From NCBI GenBank assembly GCA_011316305.1, contig SAUG01000108.1, positions 1 to 64,000 of the forward strand: a stretch of 64,000 bases of DNA, read 5' to 3'. This DNA is from Rusavskia elegans (taxonomy: Eukaryota > Ascomycota > Lecanoromycetes > Teloschistales > Teloschistaceae). Below, one piece after another: positions 1-10,819 of this stretch. The translations under genes were made by a program, and so were the position numbers. Position 1 is the first letter of the stretch. The number at the start of each line of letters is the position of its first letter. The notes under the pieces were generated by a model. The model was given only the letters and a program-made list of their open reading frames with translations, had not been told where the DNA came from and made no database searches.

Positions 1-524
1 GGGGGGGGTTGGATTTTGATTTTGGGCGAGACTTGTGGGGGGCGAGTTGGGGGAGGGGAAGGAGGAAGGGGAAGGGGGTTTGATGTATTGGCACTATGAG
101 AGTGTGTAGGGAATGCAGAGGATGTAGAAGAGGTGTAGGGAGAGTGAGTGGGTGGGAGATGGGAGATGGGAGATGAGGGATACGGTAGGATATGAGAGAT
201 AGGGTGGGAGATTAGGTAGGAGATGAGGTGGGAGAAATGTCTTATAATTATAGATAGTGGATGCCAGAGATTCGGGTAGTAGGGTAGTCAAGGATCGATA
301 ACGGTACCACGATAGCGGACGAGCGCATGGATTTCGGGAGCCTCGTGGTTTTTGATGGTGATGAGGTGATTGCAAACACGTGCTAAGTCAATATACCATC
401 AAATATATCGTCATCACAACTCACATACTTTCATGCCAACCCTGCTTCATCCTCCCTTCACTCTCTTTATCTTTCCCATCCCTCCCTGCTCACCTACCAT
501 CCTCCCCAACCCCACCCAATCCCA
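1..524. other. Non-coding, low-complexity leader of the window
   Basis: There is no convincing gene here. The first 60 bases are G-rich and positions 120-240 consist of degenerate GGGAGAT/GGGAGATGAG units, giving a strong purine bias on the plus strand. The CT-rich segment at 440-520 lies just downstream of the stop of the following minus-strand gene and is probably its 3' untranslated region and terminator. Short open frames here are biased low-complexity translations. Confidence 0.6.
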
Positions 525-2321
525 TCAAACCAAACTCCCCCCCTTCTCCCCATCCAACTTGAAATACCCCGGTTGCAAGTTCTGAAACACTCGATCGGGA
601 TCATACCTCTTACTGATCTCCACCAACCGCCTCTGATTCTCATCCCCATACCCCGTAAAGACGTTTTGAGACAGACTGGCGTAGTTCTGATAGATATATC
701 TGTAATCCAGACCCATCTCCCTACTGACATCCTTCGCGCGCGAGATGACGCGTGCGGCGGCAGATATGATACGTTCGTCGTCGGCTTTGGAGCTCCACAG
801 TATGGCCAGATTCATCAAAAGCAAAGGACCGTCTCCCTCAGAAATGCCGAGGGCGTTACCTCCGTTTTTGCGGAAGAGGCGGATCATGGGAAGGGTGATG
901 GGTTGCATGACCAATGCGGGGAGGATATCGGCGGCGTCTTTGATGGTTTCAACTTCCTGGACGAAGATGTCGAGGATCTGGAGTTGCAAGGCTGCGCTGT
1001 TCTTGAAGGTGGCGGTGGTGTAGTGTTCACGGAACCCGCCTGGGTTGGATGCGTTGAGCTCGACAGTGAGGTTGGAGAGGTTGGTGATGCGCTGGGTGTC
1101 CGTGATGTTGGGGATGGATGCGAACTCATCGAACGCGGGGGGGAAAGGGGTAGGAATGGAGTATTCATAGTTATTGGAAAAGATGTAGGAGCCTTGAAAA
1201 TATGCATAAGCTGTGATGAGGGCGGCGTCAGGATTCTGGGAGCCGTTGTTGGCGAAATTTTCGAAGGCTTTGCAGATGGATGCGTTTGTGGTGGGAGGGT
1301 GGATAGTGTTGCCGCCCCACATAAGTCCTTGGGGGAAGGTTTCCAGGTCGAAGCGGGTGACGATACCGAAATTGTTGCCGCCGCCGCGGAGGGCAAAGTA
1401 GAGGTCTGGGTTCGACTTTTGGTTAATGTCCCGGATTTGGCCGTTCGCTAGTACTACCTAGTCATTATGTGAGTGGATGGTATCGATGAAGAAGAACCAG
1501 CAATTGTCTCACTTCATAGCTCTTGACTCCGTCTAGAGCCCAACCGTGACGGCCAGAGAAAAAGGACAGACCACCTACATCTCAGTCAGAACTACGTCAC
1601 CTATGAACATGTCTGTACCCGAATCCTTACCTCCCAGGGTCAATCCGCCAACACCGATGTCCGCCACACGACCACCGACCACAGATAAGCCCACGGGATC
1701 TAGCTTGGAATAGACATCAAGCCATCTGTTTCCCGCGCCCACTTTCGTCACCGTCTTGTCTTTGGACACCTCGACTTGCCTCAAATTGCTCAGGTCAATG
1801 GTGATACCTCCCTGGATGTTGGAAGCGCCGGCAAAAGCAGCATGGCCTCCGCTTTTGACAGCAAAGGGACAATGAAAATACTGAGTGATCAGAAGAGTAA
1901 TGGCGACATCGATTGGGATCTGTGGGGTAACGCGACAGGCGGGGAGAGTCTCGAGTTGCTGCAAGGACCAATATCGATTCTGTTGTTGGGCGTAGGTCTG
2001 GCTTCCGGAAGTGCTAACGATTGTCTTCCGTATGGTACTCAGAAGTCCACACTGTAACAGCAATAGATTAATATATTTGAGGTCAAAGGGACGATGGATC
2101 TGAATGGCACTCACAGCTGCAGCACAGTGATGCGATGGAGCCGTCGCGTTCGACTGAAGTCGCGGAACGGGTGGCACAGGTAAGTCTCCAGTTATTTGGA
2201 CGCCCAAGTTGGCTAGAGCATCGTGTAACTCGTCGCTTGTGTGAGGTGCAGTATATGGATCTGCAGTGACACGGCATACCAGCCATGATATGACCCAGAC
2301 TAGCCAATTTGAACCACGCAT
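525..2321 (-). CDS. Secreted FAD-linked oxidoreductase, berberine-bridge (BBE) type
   Basis: Four exons (2321-2115, 2051-1631, 1574-1513, 1457-525) splice in frame to a 540-residue protein; all introns are GT..AG. The first about 20 residues (MRGSNWLVWVISWLVCRV) are a signal peptide. The FAD-binding PCMH domain follows, with CPFAVKSGGHAAFAGASN (the conserved SGGH that anchors FAD in this family), GGITIDLSNL, VGGRVADIGVGGLTLGGG and ALRGGGNNFGIVTRF. The C-terminus has the BBE signature: YQNYA, VFTGYGDENQRRLVEISKRY and FQNLQPGYFKL. Family members oxidise small alcohols, sugars or alkaloid-like substrates extracellularly with O2. The substrate cannot be read from sequence, and no biosynthetic cluster genes lie beside it. 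The start is chosen because it places the signal peptide first and all exon phases agree. No lesion was seen. Confidence 0.93.
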
Positions 2322-2851
2322 GATCTACTCCAGCCACGTGCGAGATAAAGAAGCTCGTAGGTAAGGAAGTGGTAAGGAAGTGGTAAGGAAGTGAAGAATT
2401 ACTTGTGTTGAGTCCCATGCTGGAATAAGCCGGAAGGACGGCAGCCGCAAGGGCCGACCAAGGGAACCAAAGGATTCACGCTGGGACACCATTCGTCCCT
2501 CTGGTTGAATATGAATGATTCAACTCATGGTGTTATTGGTTGCATGGACTGGGCTGCTTTACTTGGCGTCTGACTGTGGCAGCTGCAGGTCGACCTGTGT
2601 ATTCCTGGCCACGTTTGCTGTGTCATTACTGTCCTCTATGGCCCACATGCTCGAGTTGTCGACAATTGAGGCCAGGCAATGCCCCAGGGTTGTGTTGCAA
2701 CGGCGCCATTAGCCTATGATAGAGGCTGTCGAGATTGATGCTAATGCAGCTAACCCAAGCCACGCGAGGAGCCGAGAAACCGTGAAGAACCGTGGACTTG
2801 GGACGGCAGTGGTGACAGGATGTGTCATTATCAGGGGCTGGGGATTTACAG
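2322..2851. other. Intergenic, no gene recognised
   Basis: This holds the promoter of the FAD oxidase (reading left) and the 3' flank of the DUF4396 gene. Positions 2351-2393 contain three copies of the short direct repeat GGTAAGGAAGT. I see no protein family in either strand's open frames. Confidence 0.5.
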
Positions 2852-3449
2852 TCAGGCACAAGGCTCCTTGATCCCTCTGCGGATCAACCACCAATTCACC
2901 GGCACCGCGGTCCAAACCCCCAACACCATTCCCACCTGCATCATCCACCAGTATACCCATGTGTTCATCTCCAGCCGGTAGCCCCAAATGCCCACCCGAT
3001 ACGCCATCATCCAACCAAAGAGACCCACCTCGAAACGCCTCAGGCTCAGCATGTCCGCTTTGAGGGCGCGGATCATTATGCGCACGGAGTCGTCTCCGGA
3101 CATGGGTGCGATGCTGAAGTACTGGAACACGATGCCGAAGAGGATGGCGAAGGCGTAGTCGATGAGTTCGGGCCAGATTGCGCGGTGCCTGATGATGCTT
3201 GAGGTGCCGTACACGAACCATTCGCCCACGAGATCGCCAGAGGACGCAGCCGGCGCCGCAGTGGGAGATCCCGATGGCGACGGTGGCCCACATAGGACGG
3301 CTGCCACCCATGGCGTGATGGTCGTGTATCTCGTTATCTTGACCATGAGCCTCCATCTCAGAGGACGTTTGGGAATCAACTGGTGGAGGCATGGCATTGT
3401 TGTGTTTTCCAGGGCCGTTGCCGGGTTTGCCATAAATATAGCGACTCAT
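2852..3449 (-). pseudogene. DUF4396-type multi-pass membrane protein, frameshifted
   Basis: The minus-strand frame starting at 3449 encodes MSRYIYGKPGNGPG and then PMWATVAIGISHCGAGCVL. A second frame carries on with GDLVGEWFVYGTSS, FQYFSIAPMSGDDS, ADMLSLRRFEVGLFGWMM, YWWMMQVGMVLGVW and TAVPVNWWLIRRGIKEPCA, then a stop at 2852. Together these read as one DUF4396 protein: the GCVLGD turn, the FQYFSIAPM helix and the NWWLIRRGIKE end are family hallmarks. The frames meet within one or two bases at about 3239, where a single extra T (coding strand) in CTC-T-GGCGAT breaks the GCVL/GDLVGEW motif. It is therefore a single-base frameshift, either a recent pseudogene or a base-call error. The family is integral to the membrane, with no proven function. 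An upstream exon cannot be excluded. Confidence 0.75.
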
Positions 3450-5139
3450 TCCTCCTCGGCTGGGATGCGCAGGTCGACCGTATCTGAACTACAGGAAGAG
3501 CGATAGCGGGCCATGGTACGCTGCGTTGATATGGGCCATCCTGGGATCCTGTGGCACCGGTAAGATTAATATGCAGCTTCCTGGTGCAAGTGAAGCGGAT
3601 AGAAACACACAAGATCCACATCATCGACCTCCATCCTTTTTCTCTACACAATGTCGACGATTGGTGTAATCAGGCATGTAGCGCCCAGAGCGAGGAAGAT
3701 GTCGCCGAAGACGGTCAAGGCGGTCGGGATTTCGTAAGGTGCCGTGGTCTCCATGACTGGCGGGCTTGTCTGGACAGTGAGGCAGGCATCGCGATCTTGA
3801 GTTTCTGTCTCGCAGATGAAGGCATTGAAGGTTTTCTGCGTCTTTCTTTGATCGTTACATCATTTTCCACTCGCAAACTGCCGGGGTCCGTTCCTCCCGT
3901 AGCTATATCGGGATCAGCTTGTGTCGTCTTATCAATTAATTCTTAGTACTAGGCTAGCCCAGCGAGCTTATAGGGGTCCTGACTGTCCGCTACGGAGGAA
4001 AGGACAACATCATGAATCAATTTGCAGGTTCGATTCATATTGTACTACGTGTTGTAAGGCTTGAATAAAAGTTCTCGTCACTTGTCGCCGTTCATTCGAA
4101 TGGCCCCTGTTCTTGGACTTTCGTTGTCTTCACCCATTGAATGGAGTGGTATTGAAAGCGATACCTGGATTATCCTCAGGTACGTTACGAGGTACGTGTC
4201 TTGTACACGACAGATGCTGTAGCAGATACTGTTGGAGACCGCGAAAGAGCCCCCTATGGGGCGCGACTTTTCATCACGAGTGTTCATGCATATAATTTTG
4301 GTATAAGAATCTGTCTGCATCTATCAACCCTCATGGAGAAGCCAAAAAAGGTCTGGCTGTATTGCTCGCTCAATATAATGCCCTCGCGAGGAGCCGGGAG
4401 AGTGGAGAACGTGAAGGCCGGACGGCAGTGACAGGATTGCTGTGTTTGTAAGAGTTGTTGAGGGCGGTGGGTGTAGACATCAGCAGTGACGGGGGTCTTC
4501 GAGTCGCTGACGACAGCATACGATAAAGGCCATTCTCATGGGCTATAACTTCTGGACGGGATCTTGGTAGGTTGATCTGCGTTTGAAGGAAGGGTCATGT
4601 CGATGGTTGAGGACAGCCGACCTCGGAATCGCCCTTGGTGTACTTCCGATACTCGGCGATGATAAGGTGTGTATTGTGTATCATGAACACAGCATCTTTA
4701 TGCTTGATGCATCGACCAGTTGCAACAAGAACGGGCCGACACCGATATAAGATGCAGGAACAAGCCGTTCTTGTTGCACCTTATCCTTGAGCTATGACCA
4801 GGACGGAACACACAACATACGCTTTATGCAGGGGCAACAGAACGCCCTGCATAATCCCTACTGGCCGGACGAATTGTCAGTAGATGAAGATGCATCTTGC
4901 CGGTGATGCACACAGATCTCCTGTCGACACTTTTCGTTGCTTTATTGTGTTAGTATTGGGCCTTGAACTGATGTGTTGTCAAGAACACCCACTTCGCTTC
5001 TCATTGTCTCCTCATCAGACACGTTGCTCGTCGTTTCCTACGCGCTTTGATTGCTCTTCTGCTGGTTTGCAAATTCTGGACAAATCCATCCGGAGGGGGA
5101 AGAAAGCTTTTGGAAAGGCTGGAGTATTAGCTTTTGACC
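3450..5139. other. 1.7 kb gene-free stretch with hairpins and a short repeat
   Basis: No open frame here resembles a known protein. Visible structure: a 14-bp stem (4721-4734 with 4765-4778, arm TGCAACAAGAACGG) with a 30-nt loop; a nearby second stem around ATGCAGGG/CCCTGCAT (about 4826-4854); and a block at 4382-4436 that imperfectly matches 2764-2820 (shared GCGAGGAGCCG and GACGGCAGT..GACAGGA). The last 200 bases presumably hold the promoter of the rhodopsin-domain gene. Confidence 0.5.
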
Positions 5140-6544
5140 ATGTCTGACGCGATTTATACTAACTTCATTTCCGCCCAGCATCTCAAGGTAAGGTTGTCAG
5201 CTCATCCGCGTCCTTGATCATAAATTCAACACCTCGCAGGACCTTAGCTATTGCATGATAGCCTTGGCGACCTGCTTCATCGTCGTCAGACTCGCAATCC
5301 GCGCTTGGAAACGTCGCTTTTGGCTCATCGAAGATGTCGCCGTCTGCCTGGCATGGACTTGCTTCATTGCCATGACCATTGGCTACATCTGTGTCACCGA
5401 CACTCTCTATCGAATCTCCGAGGTGGGCAAAAAGGAGAAGCCACCCTATCAGGGTTTTCAAGAAGATACCGTGTTCGTGCTCAAGATCTTCTTCCCCAAC
5501 ACCTTACTTCTCTGGACCACGCTATGGTTCGTCAAATTCGCTCTATTGCTGCAGTGCCGCCGATTGGTTGACCGACGACCAAACTATATTATAATCTGGT
5601 GGATCATTGTTGGGCTTACCTCGCTTTTTTACGTCGGATGCATCGTCACGGAATTCACTTCATGCCGCACTTTGCATGCCTGGTTCACTTTCGGTGGGCC
5701 GAATCCCTGCTCAAGGTCGAGAACCGTTCCGCTAAACCATAGCAGGCCAATGCTGGACGGAGCGGGATACCCGAGCTTCCGAGGTCAGTCTCTTCTATGC
5801 CTTCGCAGTAGATATCATCACCGGTTTGATGAGTGAGTGCCATTGTCCCCCGAATGCTCGCGAAGTTGACAGTTGGTACAGTCATGATATTCCCTTTACG
5901 GATTCTCTGGAACCTTCGGCTCAACCGCGTCCGAAAATCCAGTATCATGGCCATTTTTGGCGTCGGCATCGTTTGCATCATCACATCCATCATTCGCGTT
6001 GCCAAAATCCATTCCAAAGCTCAGTCGAGTCAGCCGGCGCCGTCATGGCTCATGTTGTGGGCAGTCATCGAAGCAGCCATTGGTAGGAACCCGCCTGGGA
6101 TGTGATTGTGGGTGCATGCTGATGGAAGGTGTTCCCAGCCGTTGTGGTCGCATGCCTGCCGACATTTGGCCTCCTCCTCCCCTCCCAAACGAGTGGCACT
6201 ACATGCGGCTTCCCAAGTTCTACACCTCATTCGAAGATTGGACATCGCGACAGAATGCAAAAGAATGGGATAGTGCTTCAGAGTCGGGGGTCACAGCACG
6301 GCTTCCAGGGACCGATCATTGAGGGCAATGCGTCGCGGGAGAGACTCAAGTCGACGGACGAGAACATCTCCCACAATGGCGTGCTTGTCACAACCACTTT
6401 GAATGTAGGTGCTTGGGTGGATGATATTGGATTCGGAATCCAATGCTGACTAGTCTACTCTAGGTTGATGGGTCAGCTGATGTGGACGAAGAGTCAACGC
6501 ACAAGAGCTCCTTGCCGGATTATTACGCTGGTCATATGGTTTGA
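5140..6544 (+). CDS. Rhodopsin-domain integral membrane protein (fungal PTH11-like/SAT4 group)
   Basis: Six exons (5140-5187, 5240-5693, 5743-5832, 5882-6082, 6139-6404, 6464-6544) join in phase to 379 residues. Hydrophobic helices alternate with family motifs: YCMIALATCFIVVRLAIRAW (TM1), VKFALLLQCRRLVDRR, a cysteine in the loop GQCWTERDTRASEV, VSLFYAFAVDIITGLMIM, FPLRILWNLRLNRVRK, and WAVIEAAIAVVVACLPT near the last helix. The cytoplasmic tail of about 90 residues is polar and serine-rich, ending YYAGHMV. Such proteins are seven-helix plasma-membrane proteins. Some (PTH11) sense surface or host cues in plant-associated fungi, but most are uncharacterised, and assignment beyond the domain is not supported. 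The acceptor at 6137/6138 rather than 6127/6128 was chosen because only it keeps the frame. Confidence 0.88.
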
Positions 6545-7333
6545 TGCGTTAGCTAAGCATCAACGTCCGTCCGATATGGCGTGTCATGCGTGGCTCTTTG
6601 ATCAAGGGAGCTCTTGGAGTGATGGAAAACTCGGCTGGTTGAGAAAATTCTGATGGAGGGACGACGTAGCGCAGTGAAGTAATCGATGTGTAGTGGAGAG
6701 TCTTTGCCTTTCATTCAACCTATAAAATAGTGTTCGTCGTATGTAGTACTTGTCATTGTCAAACGAGCCATAGACCAGGACTGTCAGACGGCAGCATTCA
6801 TGGAAGCCTTCGAGTCTTTCTGAAGAAATTCAAGGAAGAGAGACTGGGGCTGTGCTAAGTGACCACAGATCGTATTGTAAACCTCCAACAGACCTCATTT
6901 TGGTGTGGTTTTGAAGGTTCACACGTATGAACCTATGAACAAACAGACGTTTTGATGCCAAGGGCTTGGCTTAGCTTGGCGTGGGTCTTATCGATTACGA
7001 TTCCATCTCTCCAAAGGAGGGGCTTCTCATCTCGATATCATCATGATTCACCATACCAACATTGAGATGTAGCAACAGCGTCTTTGCATTCTCGCCTCTA
7101 TCGACCATTCAATGCCACGTTCAGCTACCGACTGCGGCACACCAGAAGCTGCTGGCGGCTGCAATCATCACCCGCCTTCGTGTCAACCCCTTCAACTACT
7201 AGCGACCGTGGTCCACCCGCCTACGTGTCAACCCCATCAACAATCAGGCGGCTAATCTCGCCCCTATCCTCTACGGCTGGGCTAGTAGGTCAACAGCTAC
7301 TGTGATCCCCAGTCCGCTTGAATCCAACGACTC
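6545..7333. other. Intergenic, no gene recognised
   Basis: Untranslated flanks of the two neighbouring plus-strand genes. At 7170-7230 there is a short imperfect repeat (GTGTCAACCCCTTCAACTAC and GTGTCAACCCCATCAACAAT, each after a CGCCTACGTGTC/CGCCTTCGTGTC block). I saw no RNA gene or mobile element. Confidence 0.5.
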
Positions 7334-8431
7334 ATGGCGCGACGCTTTCCCATCACGATAACAGCCGTACGGCGCCTCCTCTACCCCCGGACCTCCCACC
7401 GCCTTCCAAGCAGACATTTCCACACTACGCCCAGCCTTGCTGGTAGTCCCTTCTTCGATCTTACTCGGCTGTCTGCATCACGCGAATCACAGCATCTGTC
7501 GAAAGAGAAGGGCAGACCGAGGACGGAATTTGCACCGCATTTGGAGCTGCTCAAGTCGAGTGAGGTTACGCCTTTCGCTACGAAGAACGAGGGAGTGGGG
7601 AAGACCGGGGCCGAAAGTCATGGCGAGACAGAGAGCAAGAGAACGACTGGGATATTGAATGGAAGGTCTCACTCCCCGCAAGAAGCGATGCACAAGCGCG
7701 AAAGGGAATCTCGGATCTACTGGCACATGCTATGGGATATGTTGAAAACCGAAGCCGTCCTTGAAGGTTTCAAGGAAGCCAAACGAAAGCTGGATGGTGC
7801 GAAACAAGGGTGGCTCTCAGCCGAGTCCACCCGAACTCAAGCAAAGACAGGCTTCCTATCTCCCTCAGCGCTGGAATTGTCGGAGATATTCGATGAAAAA
7901 ATCAGCATGTCTCTCGAAGAGATTGCCAAAGCGGTAAAGGAGTTCCCTAATCTTGCGTTCATCAAGAAGCAGGTGGATAACTTGAACGAGGCCTTGCAGA
8001 AAGCTCGGGAAGAGGATCCTGTATTCGTCGAGAAATTGGTCACGGATGGGCAATGCAAGACGCAAGCCAGTATCACAAACATTCCGGAGAAGTCGACTGC
8101 CTCACTGATTAAAGAGTTGCAAGCGACGAGATCTGCATTGGAAAAGCTGTCAGCAGCAGAGCAAGCTATCAAGAAAGAAGATGCCAATAACAAGGCTGTC
8201 AAGCAGGAAATTATCAAGAGGCCAAGGAATATAGAAAGAATACTCCTCTTCTTATCATTGATCGTCATGGGTGGCATGATAGGGGCTTTCATTTTTCCAG
8301 CACCAATCCCCGAGGAACAGTTGAAACGACGGGACAAAATCGTGGAAATCGTTGAGGACAAGGTTCTTGAGGACCGTCTCTTCGATCAAGCCCTCCTATC
8401 ACGCATGAAGAGGTGGTTTTGGGCGTCGTAG
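7334..8431 (+). CDS. Predicted mitochondrial coiled-coil membrane protein, unknown function
   Basis: A single 365-residue frame. The N-terminus is arginine-rich with no acidic residues (MARRFPITITAVRRLLYPRT) and followed by RHFHTTPSLAG, a typical fungal mitochondrial presequence and processing region. The middle (about 130-310) is charged and helical, rich in Lys/Glu heptads. A single hydrophobic helix (about 300-320, ILLFLSLIVMGGMIGAFIF) is followed by a short tail ending RMKRWFWAS. I infer an inner-membrane protein with one span and a coiled-coil domain. It is the first of three co-oriented genes of similar layout (next at 8660 and 10013). I do not recognise the family. Confidence is good that it is coding and moderate on location. 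Confidence 0.7.
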   Translation: MARRFPITITAVRRLLYPRTSHRLPSRHFHTTPSLAGSPFFDLTRLSASRESQHLSKEKGRPRTEFAPHLELLKSSEVTPFATKNEGVGKTGAESHGETESKRTTGILNGRSHSPQEAMHKRERESRIYWHMLWDMLKTEAVLEGFKEAKRKLDGAKQGWLSAESTRTQAKTGFLSPSALELSEIFDEKISMSLEEIAKAVKEFPNLAFIKKQVDNLNEALQKAREEDPVFVEKLVTDGQCKTQASITNIPEKSTASLIKELQATRSALEKLSAAEQAIKKEDANNKAVKQEIIKRPRNIERILLFLSLIVMGGMIGAFIFPAPIPEEQLKRRDKIVEIVEDKVLEDRLFDQALLSRMKRWFWAS

Positions 8432-8659
8432 ATCGAGTGAATGGGTTTCTAAATAATCTTCGGCATGGAGGATGTGCATGTCCTAATGCAAGGGGCTGTT
8501 TTTGGCAGCATGAAGCTCATAACAACTCCACAAGTCGTTGCAACCTCCACAGAATCTCAACTTCATCGGCCAGCAAGCCCTCAACTCGGCTCCTTTTTCA
8601 AGCGAAGAACATCAGAGCGTAACTCCAACCCCGATCTGCCTGCTACCAACCGACGAGCA

Positions 8660-9571
8660 ATGGGTCAATTAGTACTCCGCATCTTGCCAGCCGTGCGAGC
8701 TCTGTCGTATCGCCAACCTTCATGGGATGTCTATGTACGAGCCTTACACGCTCCTTCTCATACCGCAAGGAGTAGTCTAAATGGCACTACTGGCTTATTG
8801 GCTTCTCGCGTCGGCTACCTTGATTACCCGCGGCCGGAGTCTTCGCTATACTCGAAGATGATCAAACCGTCTAGCTTCCGGGCCTACACAAGCAATGTGG
8901 AGAAGAAGGAACCGGAAGCTGACTCTGCTGAAAGCCGCGAAAAAAAGTCATATCCACTTGGCGGCAGAGCAGACCGCAGAATACCAGATGCCAGCACCGT
9001 GATCTTAGAAGACTTCGAGGCCCGAGTCGATGAGAAAGTAGAGCGTGTTTGTCAAGAAAGGTTCAATAATGGAATGTGCCTCTTGAAGAGCCTCACCAGC
9101 CTGGCTATGATCTCGGCTCTGTTATATGCTTACCTCATGGACAGGACTATCAGAGACCCCGAAGGCAACGAGATCGCGACCTTGAATCCCTTTGCATATA
9201 TTCGGTGCAGGTTATTCCTGAAAGGGGAGAAGAGTCTCCAGGAGTACGCAAGGGCAAAGGCAGTCAGACAAGACGAGGATTATAAAAAGAGCAAAATGAG
9301 GGAGGAGATGGAAAAGAAAGACAAAGAGAGGGAAAGAAAGGCTGCGGAGGAGGAAATCATGATGAAGAGGGAGGAGAGGGAGAGGATACAAATCTCTATT
9401 CCACATTGTTTGGCGCAGAAGTTGATCACGGCTACTACCAAGGAGGAGTGGGATGGTTTGCAAGAGTACGCGAAGGCTCTATTGGCTGCGGAAGTGGAGA
9501 AGAAGAAAGCGGAACGTTTGAAGGAGAGGCACATGGTGGTTTTGCAGGGATGGTCGAGCTCTCGCCCTTGA
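8660..9571 (+). CDS. Predicted mitochondrial protein with one membrane helix and long charged coiled coil
   Basis: The frame is open from 8465, but the ATG at 8660 (MGQLVLRILPAVRALSYRQP) is preferred because it starts an amphipathic, arginine-containing presequence; from it the protein is 303 residues. The order is: presequence, a linker with LGGRADRRIPDAST, a helix with ARVDEKVERVCQERFNNG, a membrane segment (LKSLTSLAMISALLYAYLM), the block NPFAYIRCRLFLKGEKS, then about 100 residues of nearly pure Lys/Glu/Arg coiled coil (REEMEKKDKERERKAAEEE). The region from VDEKVERV through the membrane helix to the coiled coil resembles the gene at 10445, suggesting tandem duplication. Function is unknown. 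The extreme charge could also be disordered single alpha-helix. Confidence 0.65.
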   Translation: MGQLVLRILPAVRALSYRQPSWDVYVRALHAPSHTARSSLNGTTGLLASRVGYLDYPRPESSLYSKMIKPSSFRAYTSNVEKKEPEADSAESREKKSYPLGGRADRRIPDASTVILEDFEARVDEKVERVCQERFNNGMCLLKSLTSLAMISALLYAYLMDRTIRDPEGNEIATLNPFAYIRCRLFLKGEKSLQEYARAKAVRQDEDYKKSKMREEMEKKDKERERKAAEEEIMMKREERERIQISIPHCLAQKLITATTKEEWDGLQEYAKALLAAEVEKKKAERLKERHMVVLQGWSSSRP

Positions 9572-10012
9572 TTTTGGCGTGATGGCTGTTTCGAGGTTTT
9601 GTAATTCGTAGCGTGTGTTTTTCGAAGACGATTCTCTACTCCGCAAAGACCTGAAAGTTGCCGGTGAATAATGTTTTTGATAGTCCCGTCGTCTCTCGAC
9701 TCCCGTCTGGCAGCAGAGAAGGGCTTTAAAGATGGCTACTGGATATTTCCCTTTCATCAACCTTGAAACGATGACGAGGACAGACTCGTAGGTAAGAGAG
9801 TCACCACTGGGTAGAAACACGTCATGTTAGACCGGGAGCCGGAAGTGCTTACAGTAGGAGCTCATCACTACCGTAAGAGCACCAGCCAACTGACTGTTCG
9901 AAGAAGGGGAGAGCGTCCGGCTTCAGGTTGTTGGTATGGTCGAATTGAATAATATATGGTTTGATGTGACCCTGTTGCTGGTATTATGCTTTTCAGCTGC
10001 TCCGTATAGGAA
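9572..10012. other. Intergenic, no gene recognised
   Basis: Spacer between two co-oriented genes. Minus-strand open frames overlapping it have no recognisable family and run into the neighbouring gene. No repeat or RNA gene was seen. Confidence 0.5.
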
Positions 10013-10819
10013 GTGCATGGAGATTTACCTATGCAAGGAGTTCTTCCTGACGCATCATCGTCCAAACCCTCGACATGCTCACTACAATCCCTTTCCAGCA
10101 TCAGAAAAACGACCAGCAGAGAGCGAACTCTCGCATCTCACCCCATTCACCCCAACAACGTCAGCGTAGTACCCTCGTCCGGCATATCGATTGTATCGAC
10201 GAAGAACAGAGCGATCGATGCTCCGAATGATACCAGCGCTCGCGATCATGCCAATCATGCGAGGCCTGTCGCGTCGCCCGCCTCTACGGATCAACAAGGT
10301 AGTCAGACAGGCAGTCAGACAGCCAATACGACTTTAGATACAATAATCTTGACCAGATCATATTTCAGAGGCCTACTTTCAAAGGTTCAGAAAGCAGCAC
10401 GGATCCGTCGAGAGAAGATCCATTGGAAATAACTCATCGCAAAGGTGGATAAGATTGTAAAGGAAAGACCGAAATCCGTCGGAATGGGAAGCTTGGCCGC
10501 CGCATTCTTTTACACATTGGCAATGGATTGGGCTGTCAGAGTATTCAACAACAATATTATTGCTGCCCTGAGTCCATCTTCATATTTCCGGCGCTGGGTA
10601 TTCCCACAAGGAGACATGGGTCCCGAGGCTTGCAGGGCGGGGGCAGCTGATAAGCATGAAATAGAGAAGCTGAAGAAGGAAACGGACAAGACCTCGGTCC
10701 TGGAAAAGTTAAGTTGGGATCATTGGAAGAACAGAATCGAGAATTTTAGAGTAGCGCGCATTGGAAGCGGGAAAGGAGGACTTTCAAAGGACGCGAGAGC
10801 TTCGACGAGCTGGTCATGA
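10013..10819 (+). pseudogene. Diverged paralogue of the 8660 gene, interrupted by an in-frame stop
   Basis: One continuous frame runs from the ATG at 10013 (a second ATG at 10031) to 10819 except for a TAA at 10430-10432 between REKIHWK and LIAKVDKIVKERPKS. The downstream half has VDKIVKERPKSVGMGSL, a hydrophobic helix (AAAFFYTLAMDWAVRVF), SPSSYFRRWVFPQGD and HEIEKLKKETDK. This order matches the gene at 8660 (VDEKVERV, helix with LAM, NPFAYIRCRLFLKG, Lys/Glu tail). The upstream half is polar and Ser/Thr-rich. A candidate intron (donor about 10294, acceptor about 10370) removes the problem frame but then meets another stop, so I could not find a clean splice form. It is either a pseudogene with one nonsense codon or a gene with splicing I cannot resolve. 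Confidence 0.5.

Noticed and set aside
94..375. 93-codon minus-strand frame
   Set aside because: Translation of a GA-rich degenerate repeat; Leu/Pro/Ser-only composition and no context.
884..1451. Long frames on both strands across 573-1451
   Set aside because: Shadows of the BBE exon, which is supported by motifs and phase.
8465..8659. Extension of the second coiled-coil gene to the ATG at 8465
   Set aside because: The extra 65 residues lack any targeting signal and sit only 33 bases after the previous stop; the ATG at 8660 starts a presequence.
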